From Bacillus sp. RO2 (GTDB lineage: Bacteria; Bacillota; Bacilli; Bacillales; Bacillaceae_I): 64,000 bases of DNA. Shown piece after piece: positions 16,141-25,313 of this stretch. The DNA is taken from contig NZ_JAAXCU010000028.1 of NCBI RefSeq assembly GCF_012911845.1, forward strand, positions 20,835 through 84,834, written 5' to 3'. A program made the translations under genes and the position numbers. Positions within the stretch are counted from its first letter, which is position 1, and every line of letters starts with the position of its first letter. The notes beneath the pieces are model-generated. The model was not told the DNA's origin and ran no database searches. It saw nothing but the letters and a program-made list of their open reading frames with translations.

Positions 16141-17226
16141 TTACTTATCTTTATTAGTAATAAAAGCCAAAAATGAATATATATAATGCTGTTTATTGAG
16201 TTTCCTATTAATAATTACTAAGTATTTTTCAATGTAAATAATTGTTTTAACACTTGTCAAAATTTTATCATTTAACATCTTCTCGAAATTTTCAGGACTA
16301 ATCCACTTTTGTTTAATTACATTTTCCATGTGTTCCTTAGTTAAGAAAATAGCTTTTAACTTATTCACCCTATTTTTTTCACTATATAAATTAAATAACT
16401 TCCAAAATGATATATGATAGATACCAAATGCAAACGGGAAGAGGTCTCTATTACGCCTCTCTGTGTTCTCTATATACATATTAAGTTCATTGATATCTTC
16501 TATGTTGTTTAGCCAATCAAATTGTAGAGAAGTTATATCATCCTTTTCATCTACTTGTTTAATTAATGAATTTCTTTTCAGTAGGATATGTTCAATATTT
16601 TTGTATCCGTCAAACAAAAGTGAGTTTAAGAGGATTCTGTTATCCTTATGAAATTTGATTTTATTTTCAACTTCTTCTACCTTAACTTTACTTTTAGCTT
16701 TTTTAAAAACACCATTCCTACTTATAAAAAATATAGAAACTATTATTATTACAACCACTATTAAGGATGGTAATAAGGTAATATTATTAAAGATAGTACT
16801 TAATTCTCCTAATTCTACATTCTGAAGATACTTAGAAATATCAAATTTAAAGTAATATTCAATTATCAAATAAATAATTATTATACTACTAATCTTAAAA
16901 GGTAATAACTTTTTCAGATAGAAAAAAAGTATTTTATAGTCTTTTCGAATCTCGTACATTAACTCTTCATCAGAATAATCCATTTTACTTTGAAAAGGAA
17001 AATAAGGAATTAATATATTTAACTTATCTTCCAAAAACATTTCACACTTGATAGACTTCACTAATTTCTTTCTATTACTATTCTTTATGTATTGTATTTG
17101 CTTCTCTCTTGATTTATCTAAAATATAACTCTTGATTTTCTCTAGAGCAATTTGAATAAGTTTAAGTAAACCTGTCCACAAATTGACTAAAACAAAATAT
17201 AGTAAAACACCTTTTACCCAGAACAA
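16141..17226 (-). CDS. Hypothetical membrane protein of the rlmH island
   Basis: 361 residues, family not recognised. Hydrophobic segments at about 5-25, 112-126 and 151-169 suggest three membrane helices, followed by a ~190-residue charged, Lys/Asn/Ile-rich cytoplasmic part with likely helical character. The start is a TTG preceded by GGGGGTGAG at good distance. Codon use is extremely AT-biased compared with rlmH next door. A bidirectional terminator separates it from rlmH. A membrane effector of a defence unit is possible, but nothing in the sequence proves it. Confidence 0.65.
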   Translation of the reverse strand: MFWVKGVLLYFVLVNLWTGLLKLIQIALEKIKSYILDKSREKQIQYIKNSNRKKLVKSIKCEMFLEDKLNILIPYFPFQSKMDYSDEELMYEIRKDYKILFFYLKKLLPFKISSIIIIYLIIEYYFKFDISKYLQNVELGELSTIFNNITLLPSLIVVVIIIVSIFFISRNGVFKKAKSKVKVEEVENKIKFHKDNRILLNSLLFDGYKNIEHILLKRNSLIKQVDEKDDITSLQFDWLNNIEDINELNMYIENTERRNRDLFPFAFGIYHISFWKLFNLYSEKNRVNKLKAIFLTKEHMENVIKQKWISPENFEKMLNDKILTSVKTIIYIEKYLVIINRKLNKQHYIYSFLAFITNKDK

Positions 17227-17332
17227 AAATTCTCACCCCCATTGGTTACATAGATTATCACAATCTATTGATGACAAATACCTGAACATATTAATATTAT
17301 ACACTATCTTTTTTTGGAAGAACATTACAGAC

Positions 17333-17368
17333 AAAAATGGCTTGATTATCAATTATCAAGCCATTTTT
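17333..17368. terminator. Bidirectional terminator between rlmH and the island
   Basis: Perfect stem AAAAATGGCTTGAT with its complement, 8-nt loop; A-run and T-run on the two sides. Confidence 0.85.
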
Positions 17369-17434
17369 ATACCTATTGAAATATTTTTTCTAGAATATCT
17401 TTATCAAAAATAATTTCAACTTGCTGCTTTACCA

Positions 17435-17452
17435 TCACTTGTGATACGGTTC
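17435..17452 (-). repeat. Proximal att-like repeat, the rlmH 3' end
   Basis: The last five codons and stop of rlmH. The matching copy, 15 of 18 bases identical, lies 4.67 kb away in the same orientation. Confidence 0.7.
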
Positions 17453-17914
17453 ATTCCTAATTATCCTAAACCCCCGATAAACCTGCTCCAACAATATCAA
17501 CTTCATCAACTGATGCGGAAACGTCATCCGTGAAAAAGACAGCGTATCGTTCGCTCTCTTCATAACATCCCCACTCAAACCCAATGATCCACCAATCACA
17601 AACGCCACTTTACTTTTCCCATAAGTCGCAAGCTTGTCCATTTCCTTAGCCAACTCTTCAGAAGAACGCTGTTTTCCTTCAATTGCTAACGCAATCACAT
17701 GCGTGTCATCAGAAATCTTCCCAAGGATCCGTTCGCCTTCTTTGTTTTTCACTTGTTCCATTTCGGCGTCGCTTAATTGCTCGGGTGCTTTTTCATCCGG
17801 AAGCTCTACGATTTCAATTTTTGCATAGGCACTTAAACGCTTCAAATACTCATTTATTCCTTGTTTTAAATACTTCTCTTTTAGTTTTCCAATTGTGATT
17901 ATTGAGATATTCAC
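17435..17914 (-). CDS. rlmH: 23S rRNA (pseudouridine-1915-N3)-methyltransferase
   Basis: 159 residues, exactly the B. subtilis length. SPOUT-fold methyltransferase with the C-terminal knot (Phe-Val-Ile-Gly-Gly-Ser-Leu-Gly-Leu) and the conserved end Tyr-Arg-Gly-x-x-Ile-x-Arg-Asn-Glu-Pro-Tyr-His-Lys. It methylates pseudouridine 1915 in helix 69 of 23S rRNA on the assembled ribosome. Its 3' end is the recognised integration site of SCC elements in staphylococci, and here it adjoins a candidate island. DnaA boxes lie directly upstream of its start. Confidence 0.95.
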   Translation of the reverse strand: MNISIITIGKLKEKYLKQGINEYLKRLSAYAKIEIVELPDEKAPEQLSDAEMEQVKNKEGERILGKISDDTHVIALAIEGKQRSSEELAKEMDKLATYGKSKVAFVIGGSLGLSGDVMKRANDTLSFSRMTFPHQLMKLILLEQVYRGFRIIRNEPYHK

Positions 17915-17938
17915 ATGTCATACCACCTTGCAAACAGT

Positions 17939-18210
17939 TTATCCACAAAAGTTATCCACATATCAACAATTTCTATCCACATTTAGTGGGCGAATATCAG
18001 TTCCCCACCATATATATTGCAGCTTCTTTACAAAATTCACAGGTTGTTGATAACTTCTCTTCTTCCGGTAACATCTCCAGTATTGGTGCTTCTTCATGCT
18101 CATCTATGTACATTTCCATCGCTAATTCAATATGCTCTAAACAGCATTTCATTTTATCCACAATCCTTTCCATTCCTTCATTAACTTCACTAGAATACCA
18201 TTTATCCACA
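17939..18210. promoter_or_regulatory. DnaA-box cluster upstream of rlmH
   Basis: Four perfect TTATCCACA boxes at 17939, 17952, 18154 and 18202, plus CTATCCACA at 17973. The B. subtilis rlmH (yydA) region holds one of the known oriC-proximal DnaA-box clusters that titrate DnaA; this looks like the same element. Confidence 0.7.
17997..18152 (-). CDS. CxxH/CxxC protein (BA_5709 family)
   Basis: 51 residues from the ATG that gives the family's usual start Met-Lys-Cys-Cys-Leu-Glu-His; GTG or ATG starts 7 to 19 codons upstream are alternatives and would run into the DnaA boxes. A Cys-x-x-His pair near the N-terminus and a Cys-Glu-Phe-Cys pair near residue 41 define the family and are probably a small zinc site. 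Function unknown. The family is typically found between htrC and rlmH in Bacillus, as here. Confidence 0.75.
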   Translation of the reverse strand: MKCCLEHIELAMEMYIDEHEEAPILEMLPEEEKLSTTCEFCKEAAIYMVGN

Positions 18211-18261
18211 TGTGTGGAAACAGAAAGAGGAGAGATTTCTATAATCCCTCCCCCATTTCTG

Positions 18262-19515
18262 CTATTCTCCGGTAGTATCTTCTGTTAAATTTACAGTGGT
18301 TGTTTTCTGTTCCTTACCTCGATAAAATGTTACGTTCATCTCATCGCCTACTTGTTTTTCATTATAAAGATGTTTACGCAACTCAATAACATCCCGAACC
18401 TGCTCGCCATCGAGTTCCACGATTACATCATACTCTTGCAAACCAGCATTTGCTGCAGGAGAGCCAGGTGCCACTCCGGTAATATATACTCCTGCACTAA
18501 CCTCTTTCGGAAGCTTCAGTGTCTGTTGCCAGTGGTAGCTTGATACATCCGATAATGATCCAATGCTGACACCAAAATAAGGGCGTTTTACTTGTCCGTA
18601 CTGTTCGAGGTCGTTAATAATTGGTATCGCCGAGTTAACCGGAATGGCCAAGCCGATTCCTTCCACCGCGGACTGTGCAATTTTCATCGAGTTAATACCG
18701 ATGACTTTTCCTTGGATATTAATCAAAGCTCCTCCGCTGTTCCCGGGATTGATGGCAGCATCCGTCTGCATAACGTCCGCATGCCAGTCAGGTGTGCCGT
18801 CTCTGTTCACATCTACAGGAATGCTTCTGTCTGTTCCAGAGATAATCCCTTGTGTAACAGAACCCGAAAATTGCAGTCCAAGCGGATTCCCAATAGCGAT
18901 AACAGGTTCGCCTGTGCGGACGCTGTCGGAGTTGCCGAAGTCTGCCACTTTTGTGACCATTTCATCTGCCATGGACAACACGGCAAGGTCTGTGAGCGGG
19001 TCTTCTCCGAGTACCTCTGCTGGTACCCTTGTCCCGTCAATTAAGCTCAGCTCCACCTGGGTTGCCCCTTCAATAACGTGATAGTTCGTTACCACATAGG
19101 CTTTTCCGTTCTCTTTTTTATATATAACACCAGAGCCTGTTCCCGCTTCTCCTTCCTCGTCTGTTTCCACTTCTGTATCGTTCCAGAAGGAGGCGTTTTG
19201 CAAGTTGATAACACCGACGACCGCTTCTGCGACATTATCGACCGCTTCGGTGACACCTGAGGTTACATTAACAGAGACATTGCGGATTTCTGCTGCCGTC
19301 CCTCCAGATTTAGGCTGTTCAGGGAGCTGTTCTCGCTCCTCTACCGCTTGCCTTTCATTCCCCTCTGGCATCACACGTCCTGTTAGACCAGGGAACGCCA
19401 CAACCAGTAATAAAACACCAAGTGACAATGCTACAATTCCAGGGAGTAAATACTTCCCCCTGTTTCCTTTTTGTTTAGAGTGATTTGATGGATCTTGTTT
19501 GTCGTAATATCCCAT
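18262..19515 (-). CDS. htrC: HtrA-like membrane-anchored serine protease HtrC (YyxA)
   Basis: 417 residues from the ATG with GGAAGGA; longer frames overlap walJ. One membrane helix at ~21-42, then a trypsin-like domain with catalytic His146, Asp176 and Ser260 (Gly-Asn-Ser-Gly-Gly), and a C-terminal PDZ domain from ~310. It is an envelope quality-control DegP-family protease with the active site outside the cell. It is the last gene of the walRKHIJ-htrC block, as in B. subtilis. Confidence 0.93.
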   Translation of the reverse strand: MGYYDKQDPSNHSKQKGNRGKYLLPGIVALSLGVLLLVVAFPGLTGRVMPEGNERQAVEEREQLPEQPKSGGTAAEIRNVSVNVTSGVTEAVDNVAEAVVGVINLQNASFWNDTEVETDEEGEAGTGSGVIYKKENGKAYVVTNYHVIEGATQVELSLIDGTRVPAEVLGEDPLTDLAVLSMADEMVTKVADFGNSDSVRTGEPVIAIGNPLGLQFSGSVTQGIISGTDRSIPVDVNRDGTPDWHADVMQTDAAINPGNSGGALINIQGKVIGINSMKIAQSAVEGIGLAIPVNSAIPIINDLEQYGQVKRPYFGVSIGSLSDVSSYHWQQTLKLPKEVSAGVYITGVAPGSPAANAGLQEYDVIVELDGEQVRDVIELRKHLYNEKQVGDEMNVTFYRGKEQKTTTVNLTEDTTGE

Positions 19516-19606
19516 GTTGTCCTTCCTTTCTATCACGTCACAACCAACAACTGTCCGCTGCATCGTGTAAAAAAGGCAAAAAGAAAGGCGCTTAAGCCTA
19601 AGATTT

Positions 19607-20401
19607 TTACACGAAAGCAAGCGCGGTTGGTTTGTTCGGGTCTGTGTCATACAACTCCACTTGTTCTCCCACGATGACTCCTCGTGTGGCAAGTGTTTGC
19701 TGGACAGACATCCTCGCTAAATCTTTCATGTTATTATCTTTACTTAAATGCGCCAAATAAATACGCTTCGTTTTGTCTCCCATGACATCTGCCATGGCAA
19801 GGGCCGCATCTTCATTAGATACGTGGCCGACATCACTTAGGATGCGGCGTTTGATGCTCCACGGATAGTGTCCCATCTGCAGCATCTGTACGTCATGATT
19901 GCTTTCAAAAACATAGGCGTCGGCATCGGAAATAATGCCTTTCATCCTGTCGCTGACATACCCTGTATCAGTGATGACCACGACCTTCTTATCGCCATCA
20001 TGGAAGGAATAGAACATCGGCTCTGCCGCATCATGGGAAACACCAAAAGACTGAACATCAAGTCCACCAAATGATTTCACCTGTTCTATTTCAAAGTTGA
20101 ATTTTTGCTCTGTTGGAATGACGCCCACCAGGCCGTCCATGGCCTTCCATGTCTTTTCATTGGCATAGATCGGGAGCTTGTACTTTCTCGCAAGTACGCC
20201 AAGCCCCTTAATGTGATCGCTATGCTCATGTGTGACCAAAATTCCAGATAGGTCTTCTATTTTTTTGCCTATCCCGTTAAACAGTTCTTGCATTTTTTTG
20301 CCGCTCAAACCAGCATCGATTAATAAAGAATGCTCCTCTGTTGCGACATAAATTGCATTTCCTGTGCTGCCGCTAGCAAGCACGCTAAAATGCAGGCTCA
20401 T
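19607..20401 (-). CDS. walJ: MBL-fold metallohydrolase WalJ (YycJ)
   Basis: 264 residues. Metallo-beta-lactamase motif Thr-His-Glu-His-Ser-Asp-His near residue 57, with an N-terminal Ser-Gly-Ser-Thr-Gly-Asn. WalJ/VicX proteins resemble 5'-3' exonucleases and have been linked to coordination of cell division with replication. The start lies 6 nt after the walI stop. Conserved gene of the walRK operon. Confidence 0.93.
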   Translation of the reverse strand: MSLHFSVLASGSTGNAIYVATEEHSLLIDAGLSGKKMQELFNGIGKKIEDLSGILVTHEHSDHIKGLGVLARKYKLPIYANEKTWKAMDGLVGVIPTEQKFNFEIEQVKSFGGLDVQSFGVSHDAAEPMFYSFHDGDKKVVVITDTGYVSDRMKGIISDADAYVFESNHDVQMLQMGHYPWSIKRRILSDVGHVSNEDAALAMADVMGDKTKRIYLAHLSKDNNMKDLARMSVQQTLATRGVIVGEQVELYDTDPNKPTALAFV

Positions 20402-20407
20402 GTCACT

Positions 20408-21199
20408 TCACTCCAATGTTCGATTTTCTTTTTTTATGACGGACCCTTCAAATGCGTTTACAAAGAAGTCCTCTTTCTCATTGACGACAATATGCCAAGT
20501 TGGAATTAAAACATGCGAGTTCGTAAAGTCCACAAGGGTGTAATACCCAAGCGTGACATTACCAACTTCGCTCCCTGGCTTCAAGTCTCCTGTATTATAC
20601 AAGTTATAAAGTGCATCCAAGACCGGTATGACGTCCTGTTCTACGTCCATTTTTTCCAGGTCCACGATGTAGGTTTGTTCGTAGGAAATCAACTCGTTTA
20701 AGTCGTTTAAATACGCGATTACCATCGCACTCGAATTACTGTATATATTTTTCCCGTCATATTGTTGGTAAAAAATAAGACTCTTGTTTTGAGGATTAAA
20801 TCCCCAGAACTCATATTTCTCCCCAAATAATAATTCTTCCTTAAAGATGGTCTCTAATCTCGTAATCATATTCACTTCTGGCAATGGAATGGGCTCTTCC
20901 CATGTGGCACTAAGTTTGATTTCGTCTGCAATCTCTGCCTTTTGCCCTTTTTCCATCAACTTTTTCGTATCTTCTTCTGTAAATACATAGCTGTTTCCAC
21001 TAATATAACTTGCTTTGTCTGGCGCTTTTGGCAATTGGCCATATGATATTTCATCTACCTTGAACTGCTCTTCCATAGAAGCTTCCGCCAAGATTTCTAG
21101 CTGATTGCTCTCCCTTTTTTCAAGGATCTGAAAAACAAGGAATATATTAAGGATGAGGAAGGTGATGATGAAAATGGTTTTGGTTCTTCTCCAATCCAT
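20408..21199 (-). CDS. walI: WalRK regulatory membrane protein WalI (YycI)
   Basis: 263 residues from the ATG with GGAAGGAGG; the longer frame overlaps walH. The N-terminus Met-Asp-Trp-Arg-Arg-Thr-Lys-Thr and a single membrane helix (~8-28) are typical, followed by a large extracellular domain of the YycH/YycI fold. With WalH it binds the sensor kinase WalK in the membrane and restrains its activity. Confidence 0.93.
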   Translation of the reverse strand: MDWRRTKTIFIITFLILNIFLVFQILEKRESNQLEILAEASMEEQFKVDEISYGQLPKAPDKASYISGNSYVFTEEDTKKLMEKGQKAEIADEIKLSATWEEPIPLPEVNMITRLETIFKEELLFGEKYEFWGFNPQNKSLIFYQQYDGKNIYSNSSAMVIAYLNDLNELISYEQTYIVDLEKMDVEQDVIPVLDALYNLYNTGDLKPGSEVGNVTLGYYTLVDFTNSHVLIPTWHIVVNEKEDFFVNAFEGSVIKKENRTLE

Positions 21200-21200
21200 T

Positions 21201-22526
21201 TTATATTCCTCCTTCCAAATCATCGCTACCGGTAAAGTTTAATTTGTTCCAAGCATTATTTTCCTTGTACACCCAAATCGGCTCAATGATATACACATCG
21301 GATTCCCTTCTCAATTCATAACCGACTCGTATGTCCTCGATATTTCTGAGATCACTGAAGTTGTCGAGCTCCCGCTTAACATCCCTTCCAGACGGGATGG
21401 TTGTCGCTATTGATTTCCATGAGAGAAATTCATAAACAGGTCTCACGTATTCATAAATCTCATTATTTCTCCATGACTGTGAGATATCCGCAACACCTTT
21501 TTCTGCAAAATAGAAGATTGGATAATCTCCAATGAACATTCTGTAAACAACGTTATGCTCTATCGTGCTGCTCGTCCAATTATCAAGTTTGAAACGCTCA
21601 GGTTGTCCTGTCCAACCGCTATGCTCATTCACAAATTCAATTCCCCGTTCGATCACGTTAAAGTCCATAGAATTCCCAAGCCCTGTATTCCCGGGATTAA
21701 CGTAGTGCAGGTTGTTATTAGGACGAGAAACACTCATCAAGCTGGAATCATCACGGTAAACTACCCCATCTGTTACTTGGTCTCGTGTCACGATGCTCGG
21801 ATTGCTAAATAAGGCATTCTTGAAATCTTCTGGATTTAATTGTTTAGCGTAGTAGTAACCTGTTCGTACTTTTGGTGATTGTTCTGGGAAAAACACATAC
21901 CGATTTTCATCGACTTCTTCGTAAATGAATGTAGGTAAGATTTTTGCCGTTTGATAAAATGTTCGAGACAACTCATTGGTAGACAGATTACGAACCCTTG
22001 CTTGATACACTTTCTGATCGTCATAATGGACCAAATAAATAATTGGTTCACTTCCAAACGTTTCTCCTGAAAAATCAATCAGGATCCGGTTGATAGAAAT
22101 ATTCGGGGGGATTTCATTATCACTAAAACCAGTAATATATCTAAAAGTTTGTAAAGGGATGGTTGTAGGAAAAACAACCTCCATTTTTTCACTGCCATGC
22201 ATGAAAGAAAAGAAATCGTCTTCGGAATAACTCGTTGCTATCTGTATATCAAACAGACTCCATCTTCTCAATTCTTCCATAAATAAATTAAGATCTGCCA
22301 GTTCCTCTGTTCCATGATGGACACCATCAAAATGATATAACAGTTTGCTAGGTTGTATAAGCTGACCTATTTCCTGCTTTTCATTAATTGCCACTTCACT
22401 AATAGTACTATCGCTTTGGTCTATATAATCAAAATCAGGCTGATACGTCCATAAATTCCAAGTGAGAATCAAGCTTGTCAGGACAAGAATGGTTAATACA
22501 AGCGATTTAATATTTTCATATTTCAT
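21201..22526 (-). CDS. walH: WalRK regulatory membrane protein WalH (YycH)
   Basis: 441 residues, one N-terminal membrane helix (~8-25) and an extracellular YycH domain. It inhibits WalK together with WalI in B. subtilis (in S. aureus the pair activates). It overlaps the walK stop by 4 nt and leads directly into walI, a sign of translational coupling. Confidence 0.93.
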   Translation of the reverse strand: MKYENIKSLVLTILVLTSLILTWNLWTYQPDFDYIDQSDSTISEVAINEKQEIGQLIQPSKLLYHFDGVHHGTEELADLNLFMEELRRWSLFDIQIATSYSEDDFFSFMHGSEKMEVVFPTTIPLQTFRYITGFSDNEIPPNISINRILIDFSGETFGSEPIIYLVHYDDQKVYQARVRNLSTNELSRTFYQTAKILPTFIYEEVDENRYVFFPEQSPKVRTGYYYAKQLNPEDFKNALFSNPSIVTRDQVTDGVVYRDDSSLMSVSRPNNNLHYVNPGNTGLGNSMDFNVIERGIEFVNEHSGWTGQPERFKLDNWTSSTIEHNVVYRMFIGDYPIFYFAEKGVADISQSWRNNEIYEYVRPVYEFLSWKSIATTIPSGRDVKRELDNFSDLRNIEDIRVGYELRRESDVYIIEPIWVYKENNAWNKLNFTGSDDLEGGI

Positions 22527-24358
22527 TCCCAGTCACCTTCTTGTTCTTCCTTGGAGATTGGAAGGGTAAAGTAAATAGTAGTGCCTTTTCCTTCCACACT
22601 AGAGGCCCAGATGTCTCCGTCATGCGCTTGAATCATTTCTTTTGCTATCGCTAAGCCCAGACCGGTTCCCCCAAGCATCCTTGTTCTTGCTTTATCGACG
22701 CGATAAAAGCGCTCAAAGATTTTATTAATATCGGATTTTGGTATTCCTACCCCTTGGTCGTTTATACTAACTAAAATTTGATTAGCAGCTTCTTCGATAT
22801 CCACAGTGAACGTGATGGTTCCACCTTCTGGTGAATACTTCATGGCATTGGAAATGATATTATCTAGCACCTGTGTTATTTTATCTGTGTCAATGGAGAC
22901 AAAGATTTCTTGGTTTGGCATACTTCTGACGAAATCTACTTTTTGAGACTTAGACATTTCGAAACGGTCAATAATTTTATTGAAAAACTCCACAAAATCC
23001 ACGGCATTTTTATAAAAGTTATAGTCTCTTGAATCCATTTTGGATAGTTGCAACAGATCATTCACCAATCGGATCATCCGCTCCGTCTCTGTTTGGGTAA
23101 CATCTAGAAACCTTGGAGCAATCTCATCATCCTGCCACGCGCCGTCTGCCAACGCTTCTAAATAGCTTCTCATCGTGGTCAATGGCGTTCTGAGCTCATG
23201 AGACACATTCGCAACAAACTCTCTCCGTTCAAGATCTATTTTCTCTTGCTCCGTAATATCGTGTAAAACCGTAATTAAACCATTAATGAAGCCAGTTTCC
23301 TTTTGAATAATGGAGTTACTAGCACGCAAAATGTAGCGCTCTTTTTCTGTACTAAAGTCCAAAATGAGGGATTCTTGTTCTGATACGAGATGGTCAAACG
23401 AATGCGTCTCTTCAATTCCTAGTACTTCTACAATCGGTTTGTTCAGTACTGTTTCACGTGAAACGTTTAACATCCCAAGGGCCGGCTCATTAATCAAAAT
23501 AATTCTGCCTTTTCTGTCCGTCGCAAGCACCCCATCTGTCATATGGGACAAGACCGAGCTCAATTTCCTTCTTTCACCCTCTGTAGTCGCCTGTGCTTCT
23601 TGAAGCTTTTTCGTAAGGTTATTAAAGGATAAGGCCAACTGACCTATTTCATCATTACCGTAAATATTAACTTTTCTTGAGAAGTTACCTCTTGCCATTT
23701 CAAGTGCTTGTTTCCTCATATCAGACATCGGCCTTGTAATGGTTTGGGCAAGCAACACACCAAGCACTGCTGTGACCGCAAGCGCTATGGTTGTTCCAGT
23801 TGCAAAGATGCTGTTGATCTGACGCATTTGGGCATAGACCTTTTCCATGGACGCTTCTAGGTAAATGGCGCCAATAATATCTTGATTGTTCGATTTGACA
23901 GGCGCTGCAATTAGCCTCATGCGATTTTGAGTTTGCGGATCAATGACAGTCTTTCTTGAGAACTGTCCGACTACCAGCGCACGTTTAACCAGCAACTCAG
24001 TCGTTCTTTTCCCTACACTTGACTGATTATAGGGATTGGAAGTTCCAAGGACCTTGCTTTGGTTATTGGTTATGCGAATTTCTTCTATATCTTCCATCGT
24101 GACATCCTGCAACACCGTCCGGATATCCTCTTCAATGGTTGGTGTTGTATCATCACGCTGTTTTTTAATTTCTTGCTCAATACTATAAGCAAGTAAATGA
24201 ATTCTTTCTTCTAATGATTCATTAAAGTTACTCGTCAGTTGGCTCTCCAGCTTGCTGACAAAATAAACCCCAATGATCTGCATCGCAATAAGGATGAGCA
24301 AGACATATATCAACACAAATTTAAGATGAATGGAACGAAAAAAACCTACCTTTTTCAT
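22523..24358 (-). CDS. walK: Sensor histidine kinase WalK
   Basis: 611 residues, full length. Two membrane helices (~12-34 and ~183-205) flank an extracellular PDC/PAS-like domain, then HAMP, a cytoplasmic PAS domain (~262-370), HisKA with phospho-acceptor His in Val-Ser-His-Glu-Leu-Arg-Thr-Pro (~390), and HATPase_c with Gly-x-Gly boxes. It senses cell-wall cleavage products and drives WalR control of autolysins; essential in the family. A parS site lies within the coding sequence. It starts 5 nt after the walR stop. Confidence 0.96.
   Translation of the reverse strand: MKKVGFFRSIHLKFVLIYVLLILIAMQIIGVYFVSKLESQLTSNFNESLEERIHLLAYSIEQEIKKQRDDTTPTIEEDIRTVLQDVTMEDIEEIRITNNQSKVLGTSNPYNQSSVGKRTTELLVKRALVVGQFSRKTVIDPQTQNRMRLIAAPVKSNNQDIIGAIYLEASMEKVYAQMRQINSIFATGTTIALAVTAVLGVLLAQTITRPMSDMRKQALEMARGNFSRKVNIYGNDEIGQLALSFNNLTKKLQEAQATTEGERRKLSSVLSHMTDGVLATDRKGRIILINEPALGMLNVSRETVLNKPIVEVLGIEETHSFDHLVSEQESLILDFSTEKERYILRASNSIIQKETGFINGLITVLHDITEQEKIDLERREFVANVSHELRTPLTTMRSYLEALADGAWQDDEIAPRFLDVTQTETERMIRLVNDLLQLSKMDSRDYNFYKNAVDFVEFFNKIIDRFEMSKSQKVDFVRSMPNQEIFVSIDTDKITQVLDNIISNAMKYSPEGGTITFTVDIEEAANQILVSINDQGVGIPKSDINKIFERFYRVDKARTRMLGGTGLGLAIAKEMIQAHDGDIWASSVEGKGTTIYFTLPISKEEQEGDWE
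23450..23465 (+). promoter_or_regulatory. parS site inside walK
   Basis: TGTTTCACGTGAAACG matches the parS consensus TGTTNCACGTGAAACA at 15 of 16 positions. It is a nucleation site for Spo0J(ParB) spreading and SMC loading near the origin. Confidence 0.85.
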
Positions 24359-24363
24359 GTAAA

Positions 24364-25065
24364 TTATTCCTGCTCAGTTTGTCGCAGGTAATAGCCAACT
24401 CCTCTTCTTGTTACAATCCATGTCGGGTGACTTGGGTTGTCTTCAATTTTCTCACGCAGGCGACGAACCGTTACGTCCACTGTTCGTACATCTCCATAAT
24501 AATCATAGCCCCAAACGGTCTGTAAAAGGTGTTCACGCGTCATTACCTGACCGATATGCTTCGCTAGATAATGCAGCAGTTCAAATTCACGATGAGTCAG
24601 CTCAATCATATCTCCTCTTTTGGTTACCATGTAAGCATCAGGGTGGATCACAAGGGAACCAATCGCAATCTCAGATGGTTCTTCTGTATCCGCAGCTTTC
24701 TGTTGATGACGTCGCAAATTGGCCTTTACTCTCGCAATTAATTCACGTGTGCTGAAGGGCTTTGTAACATAGTCATCCGCTCCTAATTCTAATCCAAGTA
24801 CTTTATCTATCTCCGAATCCTTTGCAGTCAGCATGATTATCGGCATTTCATATTTCTTACGTACTTCCCTGCAAACTTCCATCCCGTCTCGCTGAGGCAA
24901 CATAATATCTAAAAGAATTAAGTCAGGGCGCACTTCTTCCACCTTATTGACCGCCTCTTCACCATCATAGGCACAATACACCTCGTATCCTTCTTTTTGA
25001 AGATTGAACTTCAATATATCTGCAATCGGTTTTTCGTCGTCAACTACAAGTATTTTCTTTTCCAT
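24364..25065 (-). CDS. walR: Response regulator WalR (OmpR family)
   Basis: 233 residues. Receiver domain 1-120 with phospho-acceptor Asp53 (Leu-Leu-Asp-Ile-Met-Leu-Pro) and Lys near 102, then a C-terminal OmpR winged helix (~135-230) ending Tyr-Tyr-Leu-Arg. It regulates peptidoglycan hydrolase genes. It is the first gene of the walRKHIJ operon; GAAGGAG lies before the ATG. The ~250 nt upstream contain no other gene and must hold the operon promoter. Confidence 0.96.
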   Translation of the reverse strand: MEKKILVVDDEKPIADILKFNLQKEGYEVYCAYDGEEAVNKVEEVRPDLILLDIMLPQRDGMEVCREVRKKYEMPIIMLTAKDSEIDKVLGLELGADDYVTKPFSTRELIARVKANLRRHQQKAADTEEPSEIAIGSLVIHPDAYMVTKRGDMIELTHREFELLHYLAKHIGQVMTREHLLQTVWGYDYYGDVRTVDVTVRRLREKIEDNPSHPTWIVTRRGVGYYLRQTEQE

Positions 25066-25267
25066 ATGGTTTCGCTCCTTCTCAGCATCTATCTATTCTT
25101 ATCAGTTAGTATGGCTCTTTTCCAAAGATTGTTGCCATTTTAGAGTAAAAAGTCGGCAACTAACCGTAATGATGATTAAAAAAACATTCTACTACTTACT
25201 TTACCATGTACAGCGAGGTAGCGCATCTATTAAGAGAAAGCTCCAAAAAGTACATACGAAACACAAA

Positions 25268-25301
25268 AACCTCTAGCTCACTTATCAAGTTGCTAGAGGT
25301 T
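25268..25301 (-). terminator. Terminator of the M23 peptidase gene
   Basis: AACCTCTAGC with GCTAGAGGTT, 14-nt loop, then TTTGTGTTT on the minus strand. Confidence 0.75.
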
Positions 25302-25313
25302 CCATGTATGTGT

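Larger units (their letters stand above)
12766..17452. mobile_element. Candidate SCC-like island inserted at the 3' end of rlmH, without recombinase
   Basis: 4.7 kb, visibly more AT-rich than its surroundings, lying between the rlmH stop region and a second copy of the rlmH terminal codons in the same orientation. The cargo is a RES-domain protein, HNH and DUF262 remnants, a GIY-YIG nuclease, an unknown small protein, a uracil-DNA-glycosylase-like protein and a membrane protein. Three of the genes have their own terminators and TTG starts are frequent. SCC elements of staphylococci use exactly this rlmH site; no ccr or other integrase gene is present, so movement would need help in trans, or the element is a remnant. 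Confidence 0.65.

Noticed and set aside
12766..17452. ccr serine recombinase, integrase or transposase gene within the island
   Set aside because: None of the reading frames resembles a recombinase; the island can be called only recombinase-less.
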